In this document: one piece after another, positions 35,695-44,544 of the stretch
Position numbering within the stretch: position 1 is the stretch's first letter
Layout of the letters: the number at the start of each line of letters is the position of its first letter
Assembly (NCBI GenBank): GCA_934203355.1
Contig: CAKPZC010000003.1
Span: 1 to 64,000, forward strand
From: an uncultured Prevotella sp.
GTDB lineage: Bacteria; Bacteroidota; Bacteroidia; Bacteroidales; Bacteroidaceae
Direction of reading: 5' to 3'
Length of the DNA stretch: 64,000 nt
Translations under genes and position numbers: made by a program
The notes under the pieces: model-generated
Seen by the model: only the letters and a program-made list of their open reading frames with translations
Told to the model about the DNA's origin: nothing
Databases searched by the model: none

Positions 35695-35745
35695 GTAGGA
35701 GGGTATGGCATTCCTGCCATACCCACCTACTATATGTAAAGACAA
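35695..35745. repeat. Island-edge repeat, right copy, with hairpin
   Basis: 35695-35730 is a near-perfect hairpin (GTAGG-A-GGGTATGGCA and its complement). Together with CTATATGTAAAGACAATT it is the inverted counterpart of 24961-24995. Confidence 0.8.
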
Positions 35746-35840
35746 TTTGGAACTGTCATTATATTAAAAATAAATAATAATAAAGGCGAAAATGGAGATA
35801 ATCGTTTCGGTTTTACTAATTTTGGCAAAACGATAAAAAA

Positions 35841-37757
35841 ATGGAATGTGAAAAAATGGAAAAACAGAAGCCTTATCAATATTACGAACAGCGTTTGCAT
35901 AGACTTGCCGACCAAATAGCCGTTCGCCGCCGTCGCAACCGACTCTATGTTGCGGGCGAGATAGCGTCGTTTGTACTCTTTGTGGCTTTGGTGGCAGCCT
36001 ACGCCATGATGGGGTGGGGATGGCTGGCAGTATGGCTGGCAGCATTGTCGCTTGTGGCTTATGTAGCGACGCGCCGTATGGACGAGCGCAACGAGGCTCA
36101 CACCGAATGGCTTGAGTCGCTGAGCGAGGTGTGTCGTCGAGAACTCGCGTATCTGCATGACGACTTCTCGTCGTTTGACGATGGCGAGCGTTATATAGAC
36201 GCCTCCCATCCGTTCACTCTGGACATGGACGTGTTTGGCGAGCAATCATTGTTTCAGCGCATCAACCGCACAGTCACTTCGGGCGGTAGCGACCGTTTGG
36301 CAGAGATGTTGTCGACACAGCCGACAGAAACCTTGAACCACGAGGCCAGCGTCGAGCGTAGCTGTTTTGAGTCTGGACTGTCGCCCATCGAACGCATTCG
36401 CCAACGTGCCGACGCTGTAGCCCAGCTAAGCCAGTGGCAGGAGTGGCGCACGGAGTTTTGTGCGGTCGGTACTGCAGGCAGAATCGACACCGAAGCTGTG
36501 GTAAAAGCCATGCACAGAGTGCGCGACATAAAAGTGGCGCGGTGGGTGTTGTCGCCAGTTGCTTCGGTAGTGGCAATGGCGGCTACTACGGGACTTGCAG
36601 CCACTATAGCTCTCGCCGCCCTTAGCGATGTGCCGTCGAGTGTAGCAGTGATGTGGGCATTGGTGCAGCTCGGAGTGGTGCTTGCCTTGTGTCATGGAAA
36701 ACTGATGGAGGTAAGCCGAGCCGTAGGAACGTTGCAACGACAGATGGCGGCTTATGTGAAGTTGGTGAGAATGATGAGCGAAGAGAGAAGGGCGACGAGC
36801 GAAGATGGTAAAGAAAAGAGAACAGAATCGCTATGCACCCTGGAGACCGGACTGATAGGACGGCTTGTAGATGCCACGAGTGGAGCCATCGGGTCGTTTC
36901 GCGAGGTGGAGAAGATACTTGCCGGACTCGACCGTCGCGGCAACATTCTCGGACTTGTCTTTGCCGACATATTCTCGCTTAGCGACTATCGCCTGTTGAG
37001 ACGTTTCGCCACATGGCAGCGCCGCTACACGATGCACATGAACCGCTGGATTGCAGCAGTGAGCGAGATGGACGCATTGGTGTCGATGGCTACATTCCGC
37101 TACAACGAGCCTCGTGGCGTTAGGGCACAGTTGGCAAATGGCGACGACGTGGTGTTCGAGGCGCGTGGGCTCTGCCATCCCTTCCTCGGCGACAAGGCTG
37201 TGAGCAACGACTTCAGTATCGACGAGCGCAACTACTATATCATCACCGGAGCCAACATGGCAGGCAAGAGTACTTTCCTGAGGTCGCTCGGGGTGAACTG
37301 GCTGTTGGCGATGTGTGGCATGCCAGTGTTTGCCGACTCTCTGCGACTGTCGGTATTCCCGCTGTTCACAAGTATGCGCACCACCGATGACCTAACACGC
37401 GGCATCAGCTATTTCAATGCCGAGCTGCTGAGGCTGAAGAGTTTGATAGGATTCTGCCGTGCCTATAAGAACACGATGATAATACTCGACGAGATACTCA
37501 AGGGCACCAACTCTGCCGACAAGCTTGGTGGCTCACGCCTCTTTCTTGAATATATATCGCAGAAGCGTGTCACGGGAGTCATCGCCACACACGACCTTGA
37601 GTTGTCGCGACTCGCCGACGAGCGTCCGGCACGCTTCCACAACTATTGTTTCGAGATAGAACTCGGCACCGACGTGACATACACCTATAAGATAACGCCT
37701 GGCGTGGCACGCAACCAAAACGCCACTTTCTTGCTGAAGGAATTGCTGAAAGAGTGA
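35841..37757 (+). CDS. Membrane-anchored MutS-like ATPase
   Basis: A 638-residue protein; ATG at 35856 is an alternative start. Two hydrophobic spans lie near residues 40-85 (GEIASFVLFVALVAAYAMMG, WLAVWLAALSLVAYVAT), unlike normal MutS. The core and clamp region follows, and from about residue 460 the ATPase: TGANMAGKSTFLRSLG (Walker A), MIILDEILKGTNSADK (Walker B), VIATHDLELSRLAD. The N-terminal mismatch-binding domain of MutS is absent. The family is widespread in Bacteroidetes without a defined role; membrane anchoring makes classical mismatch repair unlikely. A TAATTTTG (35817-35824) lies just upstream. Confidence 0.87.
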   Translation: MECEKMEKQKPYQYYEQRLHRLADQIAVRRRRNRLYVAGEIASFVLFVALVAAYAMMGWGWLAVWLAALSLVAYVATRRMDERNEAHTEWLESLSEVCRRELAYLHDDFSSFDDGERYIDASHPFTLDMDVFGEQSLFQRINRTVTSGGSDRLAEMLSTQPTETLNHEASVERSCFESGLSPIERIRQRADAVAQLSQWQEWRTEFCAVGTAGRIDTEAVVKAMHRVRDIKVARWVLSPVASVVAMAATTGLAATIALAALSDVPSSVAVMWALVQLGVVLALCHGKLMEVSRAVGTLQRQMAAYVKLVRMMSEERRATSEDGKEKRTESLCTLETGLIGRLVDATSGAIGSFREVEKILAGLDRRGNILGLVFADIFSLSDYRLLRRFATWQRRYTMHMNRWIAAVSEMDALVSMATFRYNEPRGVRAQLANGDDVVFEARGLCHPFLGDKAVSNDFSIDERNYYIITGANMAGKSTFLRSLGVNWLLAMCGMPVFADSLRLSVFPLFTSMRTTDDLTRGISYFNAELLRLKSLIGFCRAYKNTMIILDEILKGTNSADKLGGSRLFLEYISQKRVTGVIATHDLELSRLADERPARFHNYCFEIELGTDVTYTYKITPGVARNQNATFLLKELLKE

Positions 37758-37798
37758 AAAAAACGCTCACTTATTCTTTTTATGCAATAAAAAAGCCG

Positions 37799-37806
37799 TA
37801 CTTTTG
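37799..37806 (+). promoter_or_regulatory. -7 element very close to the transporter start
   Basis: TACTTTTG fits TAnnTTTG and ends only 5 nt before the ATG at 37812, so transcription starting here would give an almost leaderless message. There is no clear TTTG at -33. Confidence 0.45.
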
Positions 37807-37811
37807 CACGT

Positions 37812-39053
37812 ATGAAACAAAATAAGACAACATTGAGCAGCAAGCAGTATGCTGTGCCGTTCATACTCATCACCTCACTGTTTTTTATGTGGGGATTCGC
37901 ACGTGCCATACTCGACGTGCTCAACAAGCATTTCCAGAACGAGCTCGACATCACTATCACGCAGTCGTCTCTGATTCAAGTGACAACCTATCTCGGCTAT
38001 TTCCTCATGGCGATACCAGCCGGATTGTTTATCAACCGACAAGGCTATCGGCGTGGCGTGGTGCTCGGACTTATCTTGTTCGGACTCGGTTCGTTGGCGT
38101 TCATTCCCTGCTCTTATGCCGGAACATTCTATGCCTATCTCGTAGCCCTGTTTGTGATAGGTTGCGGACTTGTGTTTCTGGAGACCTCGGCCAATCCTTA
38201 TGTGACAGAGCTTGGACCGAAGGACACGGCAACAGCCCGACTCAACTTCTCGCAGTCGTTCAACGGCGTAGGCTCTATGTTTGCCACGCTTGTTGTGGGC
38301 AGTTTCCTGTTTCAAAATAGCGGAATGGGCGAAGCGGAAGGCGGCAACGGTGGCAATGCCGTAGTGCCCTATGCCATTATGGGTGCTGTGGTGATGATTA
38401 TAGCCGTGGTGTTCTCGCGTGTCAATCTGCCAGAGATTAAGCACGACGACGACAAGGACACTCAAGAAGGAGGCCATAACCTCTCGCGTCTATTCTCGAA
38501 TGGATGGTTTGTGTTTGGACTCATGGCATTGCTCGCCTATGAGATAGCCGAGATTTCAATCAACTCCTATTTCATCAATTTTGTTACGGGACAGGAATGG
38601 ATGGAGGCTGCCACTGGTTCGACGATACTCACTGTGGCTCTCGGACTCTTCATGCTCGCCCGTTTTGTGGGAGCCGCAATCATGAGCAACATGGCAGCCG
38701 AGAAATATCTGCTCATCTGCGCTGTTGGTTCTGTGGTGTGCATAGCCTTGTTGCTGATGAATATAAGCATGGAGGTGTCGGTGGGCGCGTTGCTCTGCAA
38801 TTATATGTGCGAGGCAATCATGTTCCCGACGATATTCTCGCTCACGCTGCGCGGTCTTGGCGGTCTGACAAAGAGTGCGTCGTCGATACTCATGATGACC
38901 CCCGTGGGAGGATGTGGATTCCTTTTGATGGGACTTATTGCTGATAATACGGGCAACCTTGTGCTGCCGTTCTTCATTCCGCTTGTGGGATTCGCTTTTG
39001 TGCTGGCTTATGCTTATAAATGCGTGAAGTTAACAGAAGTTATTGGAAGATAA
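37812..39053 (+). CDS. FucP-type sugar MFS transporter
   Basis: A 413-residue major facilitator protein with twelve hydrophobic spans. YAVPFILITSLFFMWGFARAILDVLNKHFQ is the L-fucose:H+ symporter (FucP/GluP) N-terminal signature, and FLETSANPYVTELGPKDTATARLNFSQSFNGVG is the central conserved loop. It imports a monosaccharide by proton symport; fucose, glucose and galactose are all handled by relatives. The last codons (LTEVIGR) are part of the repeat that follows the gene. It could import galactose released by the two beta-galactosidases, which is an inference. Confidence 0.9.
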   Translation: MKQNKTTLSSKQYAVPFILITSLFFMWGFARAILDVLNKHFQNELDITITQSSLIQVTTYLGYFLMAIPAGLFINRQGYRRGVVLGLILFGLGSLAFIPCSYAGTFYAYLVALFVIGCGLVFLETSANPYVTELGPKDTATARLNFSQSFNGVGSMFATLVVGSFLFQNSGMGEAEGGNGGNAVVPYAIMGAVVMIIAVVFSRVNLPEIKHDDDKDTQEGGHNLSRLFSNGWFVFGLMALLAYEIAEISINSYFINFVTGQEWMEAATGSTILTVALGLFMLARFVGAAIMSNMAAEKYLLICAVGSVVCIALLLMNISMEVSVGALLCNYMCEAIMFPTIFSLTLRGLGGLTKSASSILMMTPVGGCGFLLMGLIADNTGNLVLPFFIPLVGFAFVLAYAYKCVKLTEVIGR

Positions 39054-39345
39054 CTCGCTTCGCTCGTGAAGTTATTGGAAGTTATTGGGAGTTATTGGGA
39101 GTTATTGGGAGTTATTGGGAGTTATTGGGAGTTATTGGGAGTTATTGGGAGTTATTGGGAGTTATTGGGAGTTAACTCGCTTCGCTCGTGAAGTTAATGG
39201 ACAAATGCTTTGTTTTTTCAGCAAATTATACATTTGTCCGTTAACTTCCATCCATCGTAGATGGATTAACTTCTTATTAACTTCCTTTAACTCCTTCATA
39301 ACTCCTTCATAACTCCTTCTTAACTCCTATTTCTACACACTTGCT
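39038..39345. repeat. Mosaic intergenic repeat, copy B, with a 10-bp tandem array
   Basis: It starts within the last codons of the transporter gene. AACTCGCTTCGCTCGTGAAG occurs twice (about 39053 and 39174) around ten units of GTTATTGGGA (39071-39170; the first is GTTATTGGAA). A hairpin GTTAATGGACAAATG...CATTTGTCCGTTAAC (39193-39245), the palindrome ATCCATCGTAGATGGAT and several AACTCCTTC units follow. Confidence 0.9.
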
Positions 39346-40040
39346 TAGAAATTCACTCCGATGTTGAGCGACAGGCAGCTGTTGTGTGAGCGGTCGAAGT
39401 CGTCGTGGCAAATATTAGTGAGTCCGAGGTCGTAGCTCAGGTCGGCATAGAACATGTCGTAGGAAATGCCACATCCCATGCGCAGTCCGGCATCGAAACG
39501 TTTGAAGTAGTTGCCGGAGAACGAGCTTTCAGCCTCGCGTTCGCGGTAGTTCTTCACCTTGCCGCCAATGCCACACGCCATGTATCCGCCAACAAACGGC
39601 TGTATGGAGAAGTCGTAGTCGGTTTCGATGGCATATTTCACTACAAACGGCACCTCAAGATAATTCAAGTCGTAGGTCATATTCTTCTTGCCGTCGTTTT
39701 TCTTTTTGCCGCCTTTCTCCACATATAAAGCTCCCACTTCGAGATAGAGTGGCTCGGATGGGCTGAGTGCAAATCCTGCCACCGCTCCGAAGCTGAGTCC
39801 AGTCTGCGACTTGCCTCCGTCGAGAGCAGGGTCGTCGGAGCTTACGGTTGTGAACGACGGTCCGAGACGCAATCCATAGTAGTTCTCGCCAGGAGTGAGT
39901 CCACCAATGCTCGACGAATAGCGTGAGTAGTCGAGATGTCCGGTGCGCTCGTTATAGTAGCGGCTGTTTGTGTAAGACTGCGCCTGCGTAGTCAGTGAGA
40001 GTGCGAATGCGGCTATTGCCATTATCAGAAATTTCTTCAT
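39345..40040 (-). CDS. Small outer-membrane beta-barrel protein
   Basis: From ATG at 40040 this is 231 residues, with signal peptide MKKFLIMAIAAFALSLTTQA. After a short linker, GENYYGLRLGPSFTTVSSDD, LSFGAVAGFALSPSEPLYLEVGA, YLEVPFVVKYAIETDYDF, IQPFVGGYMACGIGGK and FYADLSYDLGLTNI show alternating strands ending in a C-terminal Phe (SLNIGVNF), as in outer-membrane barrels of the PorT/OMP_b-brl family. Function is not known; such proteins are small porins or adhesins. It stands alone; a TACCTTCG -7-like element is at 40124-40117. Confidence 0.82.
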   Translation of the reverse strand: MKKFLIMAIAAFALSLTTQAQSYTNSRYYNERTGHLDYSRYSSSIGGLTPGENYYGLRLGPSFTTVSSDDPALDGGKSQTGLSFGAVAGFALSPSEPLYLEVGALYVEKGGKKKNDGKKNMTYDLNYLEVPFVVKYAIETDYDFSIQPFVGGYMACGIGGKVKNYREREAESSFSGNYFKRFDAGLRMGCGISYDMFYADLSYDLGLTNICHDDFDRSHNSCLSLNIGVNF

Positions 40041-40192
40041 TGTTTTCTTTTTTTTTACTCTATTAATAACCAATTATTAACCTATTAAAATACTATTGTT
40101 TGTGTTTCTACGCTGCGAAGGTAGTGATAAATATGTGATTTTGACTAAGGAAAATCCCTAAACAGTAGTGGGGAAACCCATATTTAGGAAAT

Positions 40193-41299
40193 TTAGGACA
40201 GTTTGTGGTACACCTTTTCATACTCCTCCTGCATATGCCTTACTGAGAATCGTGCGGCTACAAAGTCGTAGGCTTGGTCGGCAAGCCGTTGGCGCGAAAC
40301 AGAGTGAAGAGTGTTGTTGAAGAGGTGTAGATAGTCGTCCACGCTATTGCCTCTTACCATCAGAGGCCAGTCGGCGGGCAGAGTGTCGCTCAGTCCGGGG
40401 GCTCGGTTGGCAATCACAGGCAATCGATTCATGCTTGCCTCCATCGACAACATGCTCAGTCCTTCAAACTCCGACGGCATGAACAGATAGTCGAACGACG
40501 CCATATAGCTTGCAAGCGAGAATATAGGTGGCACCAGTTGAGCGTTGGATGCAGCCGGGCTGTTGTTCAGTGTCTGTTCGACCAATGGACGTAGCGAGCC
40601 GTCGCCAGCTATGACGAAGTTCAGTCGGTTGTCACCGTTAAGACGCTTTATCACCTCGCAAAGTGTGGCAATTCCCTTTTGCGGCTCAAGTCTGCCAGCA
40701 AAGAGAATGTTTATGCGGTCGTGGGGCAATCCTTTGTAGTCTTGTTGTGGCACCTCAGCCACACCGTTGTGTATGATAGGAGGTATAGCACCGAATCGCT
40801 GTCTATAGCTGTCGCGCACGGAGAGGGATATGGCAATGTTGGCATTGTGATTGACGAAGAACCGTTCCACACATTTAGCCGTGCGTGGCAGTCCGGTCCA
40901 CAGGCGTGTGTTGTGAATGGTGCGCACAACTCGTGTGTGGCGCAATAGCCAAGGAAAGACGCGGGCAGCTACGTAGAGAGCCAGGTCGGGGGTCTCGGTG
41001 TGGGTGTGAATTACGTCGGGACGCCATCGCAACATGATGTAGAGCAGGCGTAGTGGAAACAGAACGGCTGCTATGCGCTGTAGCAGAAAGTGGAAGTTGA
41101 TGTCGGGCATGAGCGAGCGGTGGCAGTGAACGCCATAGCTGCTCAACTCGGCCATGAACTTGGAGGTGTAGCTGGAGTTGCCTCGCATTATCTCCACGAC
41201 ATGATATTCCATGCCGGGAGTAGTCGACGCGGCTATGTTGGCGGCAACACGTTCGGCTCCGCCAAGGTCGAAGTGGGTTATCAGATGGAATACTCTCAT
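40193..41299 (-). CDS. Glycosyltransferase family 4
   Basis: A 368-residue GT-B enzyme. MRVFHLITHFDLGGAERVAA is the N-terminal acceptor-side loop, and ILFAGRLEPQKGIATLCEVI with MPSEFEGLSMLSMEASMNRLPVIA is the donor-binding half with the E-x7-E motif. It overlaps the DUF6080 gene upstream by 4 nt, so it ends the ten-kilobase minus-strand run. It probably adds a hexose to the surface glycan made by this cluster. The sugar is not known. Confidence 0.9.
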   Translation of the reverse strand: MRVFHLITHFDLGGAERVAANIAASTTPGMEYHVVEIMRGNSSYTSKFMAELSSYGVHCHRSLMPDINFHFLLQRIAAVLFPLRLLYIMLRWRPDVIHTHTETPDLALYVAARVFPWLLRHTRVVRTIHNTRLWTGLPRTAKCVERFFVNHNANIAISLSVRDSYRQRFGAIPPIIHNGVAEVPQQDYKGLPHDRINILFAGRLEPQKGIATLCEVIKRLNGDNRLNFVIAGDGSLRPLVEQTLNNSPAASNAQLVPPIFSLASYMASFDYLFMPSEFEGLSMLSMEASMNRLPVIANRAPGLSDTLPADWPLMVRGNSVDDYLHLFNNTLHSVSRQRLADQAYDFVAARFSVRHMQEEYEKVYHKLS

Positions 41300-42612
41300 A
41301 TTAAATACTCGGCTATTATTGTTCCGTTATAAGCCCAAAGCCACACTGTGATAGCTGCAACAAGCAAGCGCGGCATGGCACCAGCTGTATGTCGAAGCAG
41401 ATAGGCTGCAGCTATGGGGATGATGAATGCCCAGTGGGCAGTCATGATATAAACCTCGTTGAGTCCGAAGCCAAATCCAAGGTGCATCAGCATGTCGAAA
41501 GCAAACCATGAGGCTACAACCTGGAAGAATCGCTCGCGACGCGCCATCCATGCCCCGACCACCAAAAGCAACACTATCAGAGCCTCCACCACATAGTTAA
41601 GAAACGAACGATAGGCCACAAATACGGGTCGTGTCTGCTGCACATCCTCAAGCAGATGGTCGCGGTGGAGCTGTAGCGACTCGCCGAACAGATTGTCGAC
41701 AGCCGATTGCCAGCGCGATGTTGTCATGTCGCTCCATTCCAATAGCGGAATGTCCTTTGCCACTGCCTTACCATTTTGCTGCTTCACGAACTCGTCGTGC
41801 TTCTTCAGGCGTTCTATGCGTGCTGGGTCTTTCTGTGCCACGGCAGCCTCTATGCGCTTGATGCCCTGCTCTTGAGGCTCAATGATGGATTTCTGTTGCC
41901 ATATATACACACCTCCGAGGATAATAGTAGGCACTACGAACGAGAGTATGCTTTTCGGCGAGAACACCCGTCTGCCATTGGTAATCCATGCTGCGAGAGC
42001 CACCTTAACACCATTGGTGAGAGTCATTCCAGCTGTAAGAAAATACAGTAAGGCAGTCTGAAGCCATGTGAAGCGGGTGTGGTTTTTCAGATGCTTGCCG
42101 GTCATATACAGTGTGAGCATGAGCAATGGTAGCGACAGGGCGAAGTGGTCGGGCACCATTGTGGCTATCATCACATGGGCGAAACCATAGAACAGAGCCG
42201 TGAGCAACGCTGCGTCGTGGCGTGTGCAGCCAACGATGTCGCGCAGTGTGCGGTGGAGTAGCACCGCCCCCCACACGTCGCAAACCACAAGAATGGCAGC
42301 CATGAGAAACACGGCATAGTTGAATTCTGTCTGTGGCATGAGCCAGTGGTTAATCCAGTAGAGCGGCAGCAGCACGGCTACAAACAGTGGATGGCGCAGT
42401 ACGTTCCAGTGTAGGCGCATGCATGAGATGAATATGAGCGAGAAAATGTCGTAGCCCGACATGTTCAGGTGGTTGTAGAACACCGACCAGAACCCCACGT
42501 GTGCGCCACGTGTGAACGAGTCGTAGTGGTTGTAGATGAGCATGCCGTTGAGCACGGCGAATATTATCGTCGCGACAATGGCTATGGGGCGTTCTTCTTT
42601 TTTGAGAATCAT
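41296..42612 (-). CDS. DUF6080 polytopic membrane protein
   Basis: A 438-residue inner-membrane protein with about ten hydrophobic spans, matching DUF6080 as I know it in Prevotella. Conserved points shared with its neighbour are YNHYDSFTRGAHVGFWSVF, RHPLFVAVLLPLYWINHWL, VPDHFALSLPLLMLTLYMTG, and the C-terminal HLGFGFGLNEVYIMTAHWAF. A soluble loop at about 225-315 contains TTSRWQSAVDNLFGESLQLH. Acidic residues in the first outer loop and many spans recall GT-C glycosyltransferases that use polyprenyl-phosphate sugars. That function is an inference and no homologue has a defined role. Confidence 0.75.
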   Translation of the reverse strand: MILKKEERPIAIVATIIFAVLNGMLIYNHYDSFTRGAHVGFWSVFYNHLNMSGYDIFSLIFISCMRLHWNVLRHPLFVAVLLPLYWINHWLMPQTEFNYAVFLMAAILVVCDVWGAVLLHRTLRDIVGCTRHDAALLTALFYGFAHVMIATMVPDHFALSLPLLMLTLYMTGKHLKNHTRFTWLQTALLYFLTAGMTLTNGVKVALAAWITNGRRVFSPKSILSFVVPTIILGGVYIWQQKSIIEPQEQGIKRIEAAVAQKDPARIERLKKHDEFVKQQNGKAVAKDIPLLEWSDMTTSRWQSAVDNLFGESLQLHRDHLLEDVQQTRPVFVAYRSFLNYVVEALIVLLLVVGAWMARRERFFQVVASWFAFDMLMHLGFGFGLNEVYIMTAHWAFIIPIAAAYLLRHTAGAMPRLLVAAITVWLWAYNGTIIAEYLI

Positions 42613-42623
42613 TGTTCTATTGA

Positions 42624-44105
42624 TCAGTTATTATATAAGTAGCCCACTATGAGCCACAGATTCCATATCCACAGATAAGCTGCAAGCAAGGCTATCGCTG
42701 CCTTCAGCGAGAGTGCCCAGCGGCGGCGTGGCACGGCTTTGAGCAGATAGGCAATGGCTATCGGTATGATGTAAATCCAGTGGGCCGACATGATGTAGAC
42801 CTCGTTGATACCGAATCCGAATCCCACGTGAAGCACCATGTCGAGAGCGAAGTAGGACATGGCGAGCCAGAAGAATCGTGAGCGGCGTCCACACCAGATA
42901 CCCAGCAAGAACAATAGAGCAATAGATGCCTCGATGATGTAGTTGAATGTGTGGCGATAGTGCACCATCATGGGGCGCGACTTGAGCACATCGCCCAGTA
43001 CATAATCCTGATGGAGCTGTATCGACTCTCCCATCAGATTTTCGACTATCGACTCTGTGCGCGACGTGGTGATGTCGGTCCATCCTATGAACTCACCGTT
43101 GGCTATAGGCTTGCCGTTTTTGCGGCGTTTCACGGGTTTGGGTTTAGCCTTGGCTATGGAGTCCTTATAGGCAGAGTCAGTGCGGAAGGAGTCGAGTTGT
43201 AGGGTGGTGAACGATGCTATGCGCACCGAGTCGTCGTGGCGGCGCTGAGCTTCCTTAGCCTTTTTCTTTGCCTCCATGGTAGCCTTCTTTTTGGCTTTGG
43301 CGGCCTTGGCAGCCACATCTCGTGGCCACACGATATAGTCGTAGCTCAGACGTGCGGCACCCCATGTGAGGGCTGCGGGCAAAAGAATGGCGAGAAAAAG
43401 GAATTTCGGGCGGAATATCTTGAAACCATTTACGAATAGTTCGGAGAGATATATCTTCAATCCGTTGTTGAGCGACGTGCCGGCGGTGAGGAAAAAGTAG
43501 ACCACCGACTGCCATATAGTGAGTTGTCTGCCGCGAATCATCAGTTTGCCCGACACGTAGAGCGCAAGCAATAGCAACATCATGGAAATGATGAAATGGT
43601 CGGGCACCATAGCCGAAAGCATCACGAAGGCGAATCCGAAGAAGAAAATGGTGAGCAGCGTGGAGTCGGTGCGGCTCACGCCAACCACTTCGCGGAAGAT
43701 GCGGTAGAGGAAAATCATGGCATAGAAAGCCGCGAAAGTTTGTATTGCCGACACTATGAACACAGCGCAATTGATGCCCGTTGCCCATATCAGTGCCTGA
43801 TTGATGAGATAAGGCACATACATATAGAACGCCAATAGCGGATGTCGGTAGACATTATAGCCTGCTGTCCAGTCGCTGACAACGCTGTAGGTGATAGGGT
43901 CGAAGCCCGACACATGGAATTTGGATATGAACAGATGCCAGTAGTGGGCGTTGAGGGGAGTGAACACATCGTAGTATTTACACACTACGAGGGCGTCGAG
44001 TGCGAGAAAAGCCACCAGCATGACAGCGGCAAGCAGGCGTTCCTCGCGCTTCACGCGGAACAGGGAGGTGAAGATACGGATGAATGAGTTGTCTTTTATG
44101 TTCAT
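42624..44105 (-). CDS. DUF6080 polytopic membrane protein, paralogue with Lys-rich insert
   Basis: A 493-residue paralogue of the preceding gene with the same signatures: YYDVFTPLNAHYWHLF, VYRHPLLAFYMYVPYLIN, VPDHFIISMMLLLLALYVSG and HVGFGFGINEVYIMSAHWIY. The soluble loop is longer and has a Lys/Ala-rich, probably helical insert (VAAKAAKAKKKATMEAKKKA and onward, about residues 265-340) and then TTSRTESIVENLMGESIQLH. The pair was presumably made by duplication, with 11 nt between them. A GT-C-type sugar transfer role is inferred from the GtrA and UbiA genes beside it. Confidence 0.75.
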   Translation of the reverse strand: MNIKDNSFIRIFTSLFRVKREERLLAAVMLVAFLALDALVVCKYYDVFTPLNAHYWHLFISKFHVSGFDPITYSVVSDWTAGYNVYRHPLLAFYMYVPYLINQALIWATGINCAVFIVSAIQTFAAFYAMIFLYRIFREVVGVSRTDSTLLTIFFFGFAFVMLSAMVPDHFIISMMLLLLALYVSGKLMIRGRQLTIWQSVVYFFLTAGTSLNNGLKIYLSELFVNGFKIFRPKFLFLAILLPAALTWGAARLSYDYIVWPRDVAAKAAKAKKKATMEAKKKAKEAQRRHDDSVRIASFTTLQLDSFRTDSAYKDSIAKAKPKPVKRRKNGKPIANGEFIGWTDITTSRTESIVENLMGESIQLHQDYVLGDVLKSRPMMVHYRHTFNYIIEASIALLFLLGIWCGRRSRFFWLAMSYFALDMVLHVGFGFGINEVYIMSAHWIYIIPIAIAYLLKAVPRRRWALSLKAAIALLAAYLWIWNLWLIVGYLYNN

Positions 44106-44110
44106 TGCTT

Positions 44111-44518
44111 TTATTTTTTCAGAAAGAATCTAACGAGCACGAAGTTCACCGGCACACACACACCGAACATAGGTATTGGTGCCCATTGTTTGGGGATGCC
44201 CAGCCAGATGAACACATTCAGCGTTGCCATTTGCAACACATAGTTGACGGCGTGGCTCAGGGCGAATCCAGCCCCGTGTTTTGCCGATGCCTTTACGCGG
44301 AAGGTGTAGCGGGTTGAGGCTATGAAATTAAAGGCGAAGCTAATGGCATAACCAATCGTCATTGCTATGGTCGGGGCGAGCCATTGTATGAGAATCCAGT
44401 ACACACCGTATTGTATCAGTGTGGCTGCAATGCCAACAATGGCGAATCTTAATATTTCACCGATTTTCCCATCGCCGAGTTTCTCGCCTATGTTTGACTT
44501 TATGTTTGCTTTGTCCAT
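44111..44518 (-). CDS. GtrA family membrane protein
   Basis: A 135-residue protein with four membrane spans. FAIVGIAATLIQYGVYWIL, IAMTIGYAISFAFNFIASTRYTFR and the C-terminal MFGVCVPVNFVLVRFFLKK are typical of GtrA. GtrA proteins are thought to flip polyprenyl-phosphate-linked sugars across the membrane. It lies between the HAD phosphatase and the DUF6080 genes, 5 nt from the latter. That position supports a lipid-linked sugar route. Confidence 0.9.
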   Translation of the reverse strand: MDKANIKSNIGEKLGDGKIGEILRFAIVGIAATLIQYGVYWILIQWLAPTIAMTIGYAISFAFNFIASTRYTFRVKASAKHGAGFALSHAVNYVLQMATLNVFIWLGIPKQWAPIPMFGVCVPVNFVLVRFFLKK

Positions 44519-44544
44519 AGTGTTTACTAAGTAGGATTGTGGAA

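Noticed and set aside
39085..39312. Open frame MGVIGSYWELLGVIGSYWEL and onward
   Set aside because: It is only the translation of the 10-bp tandem array and the repeat beyond it; no homologous protein features.
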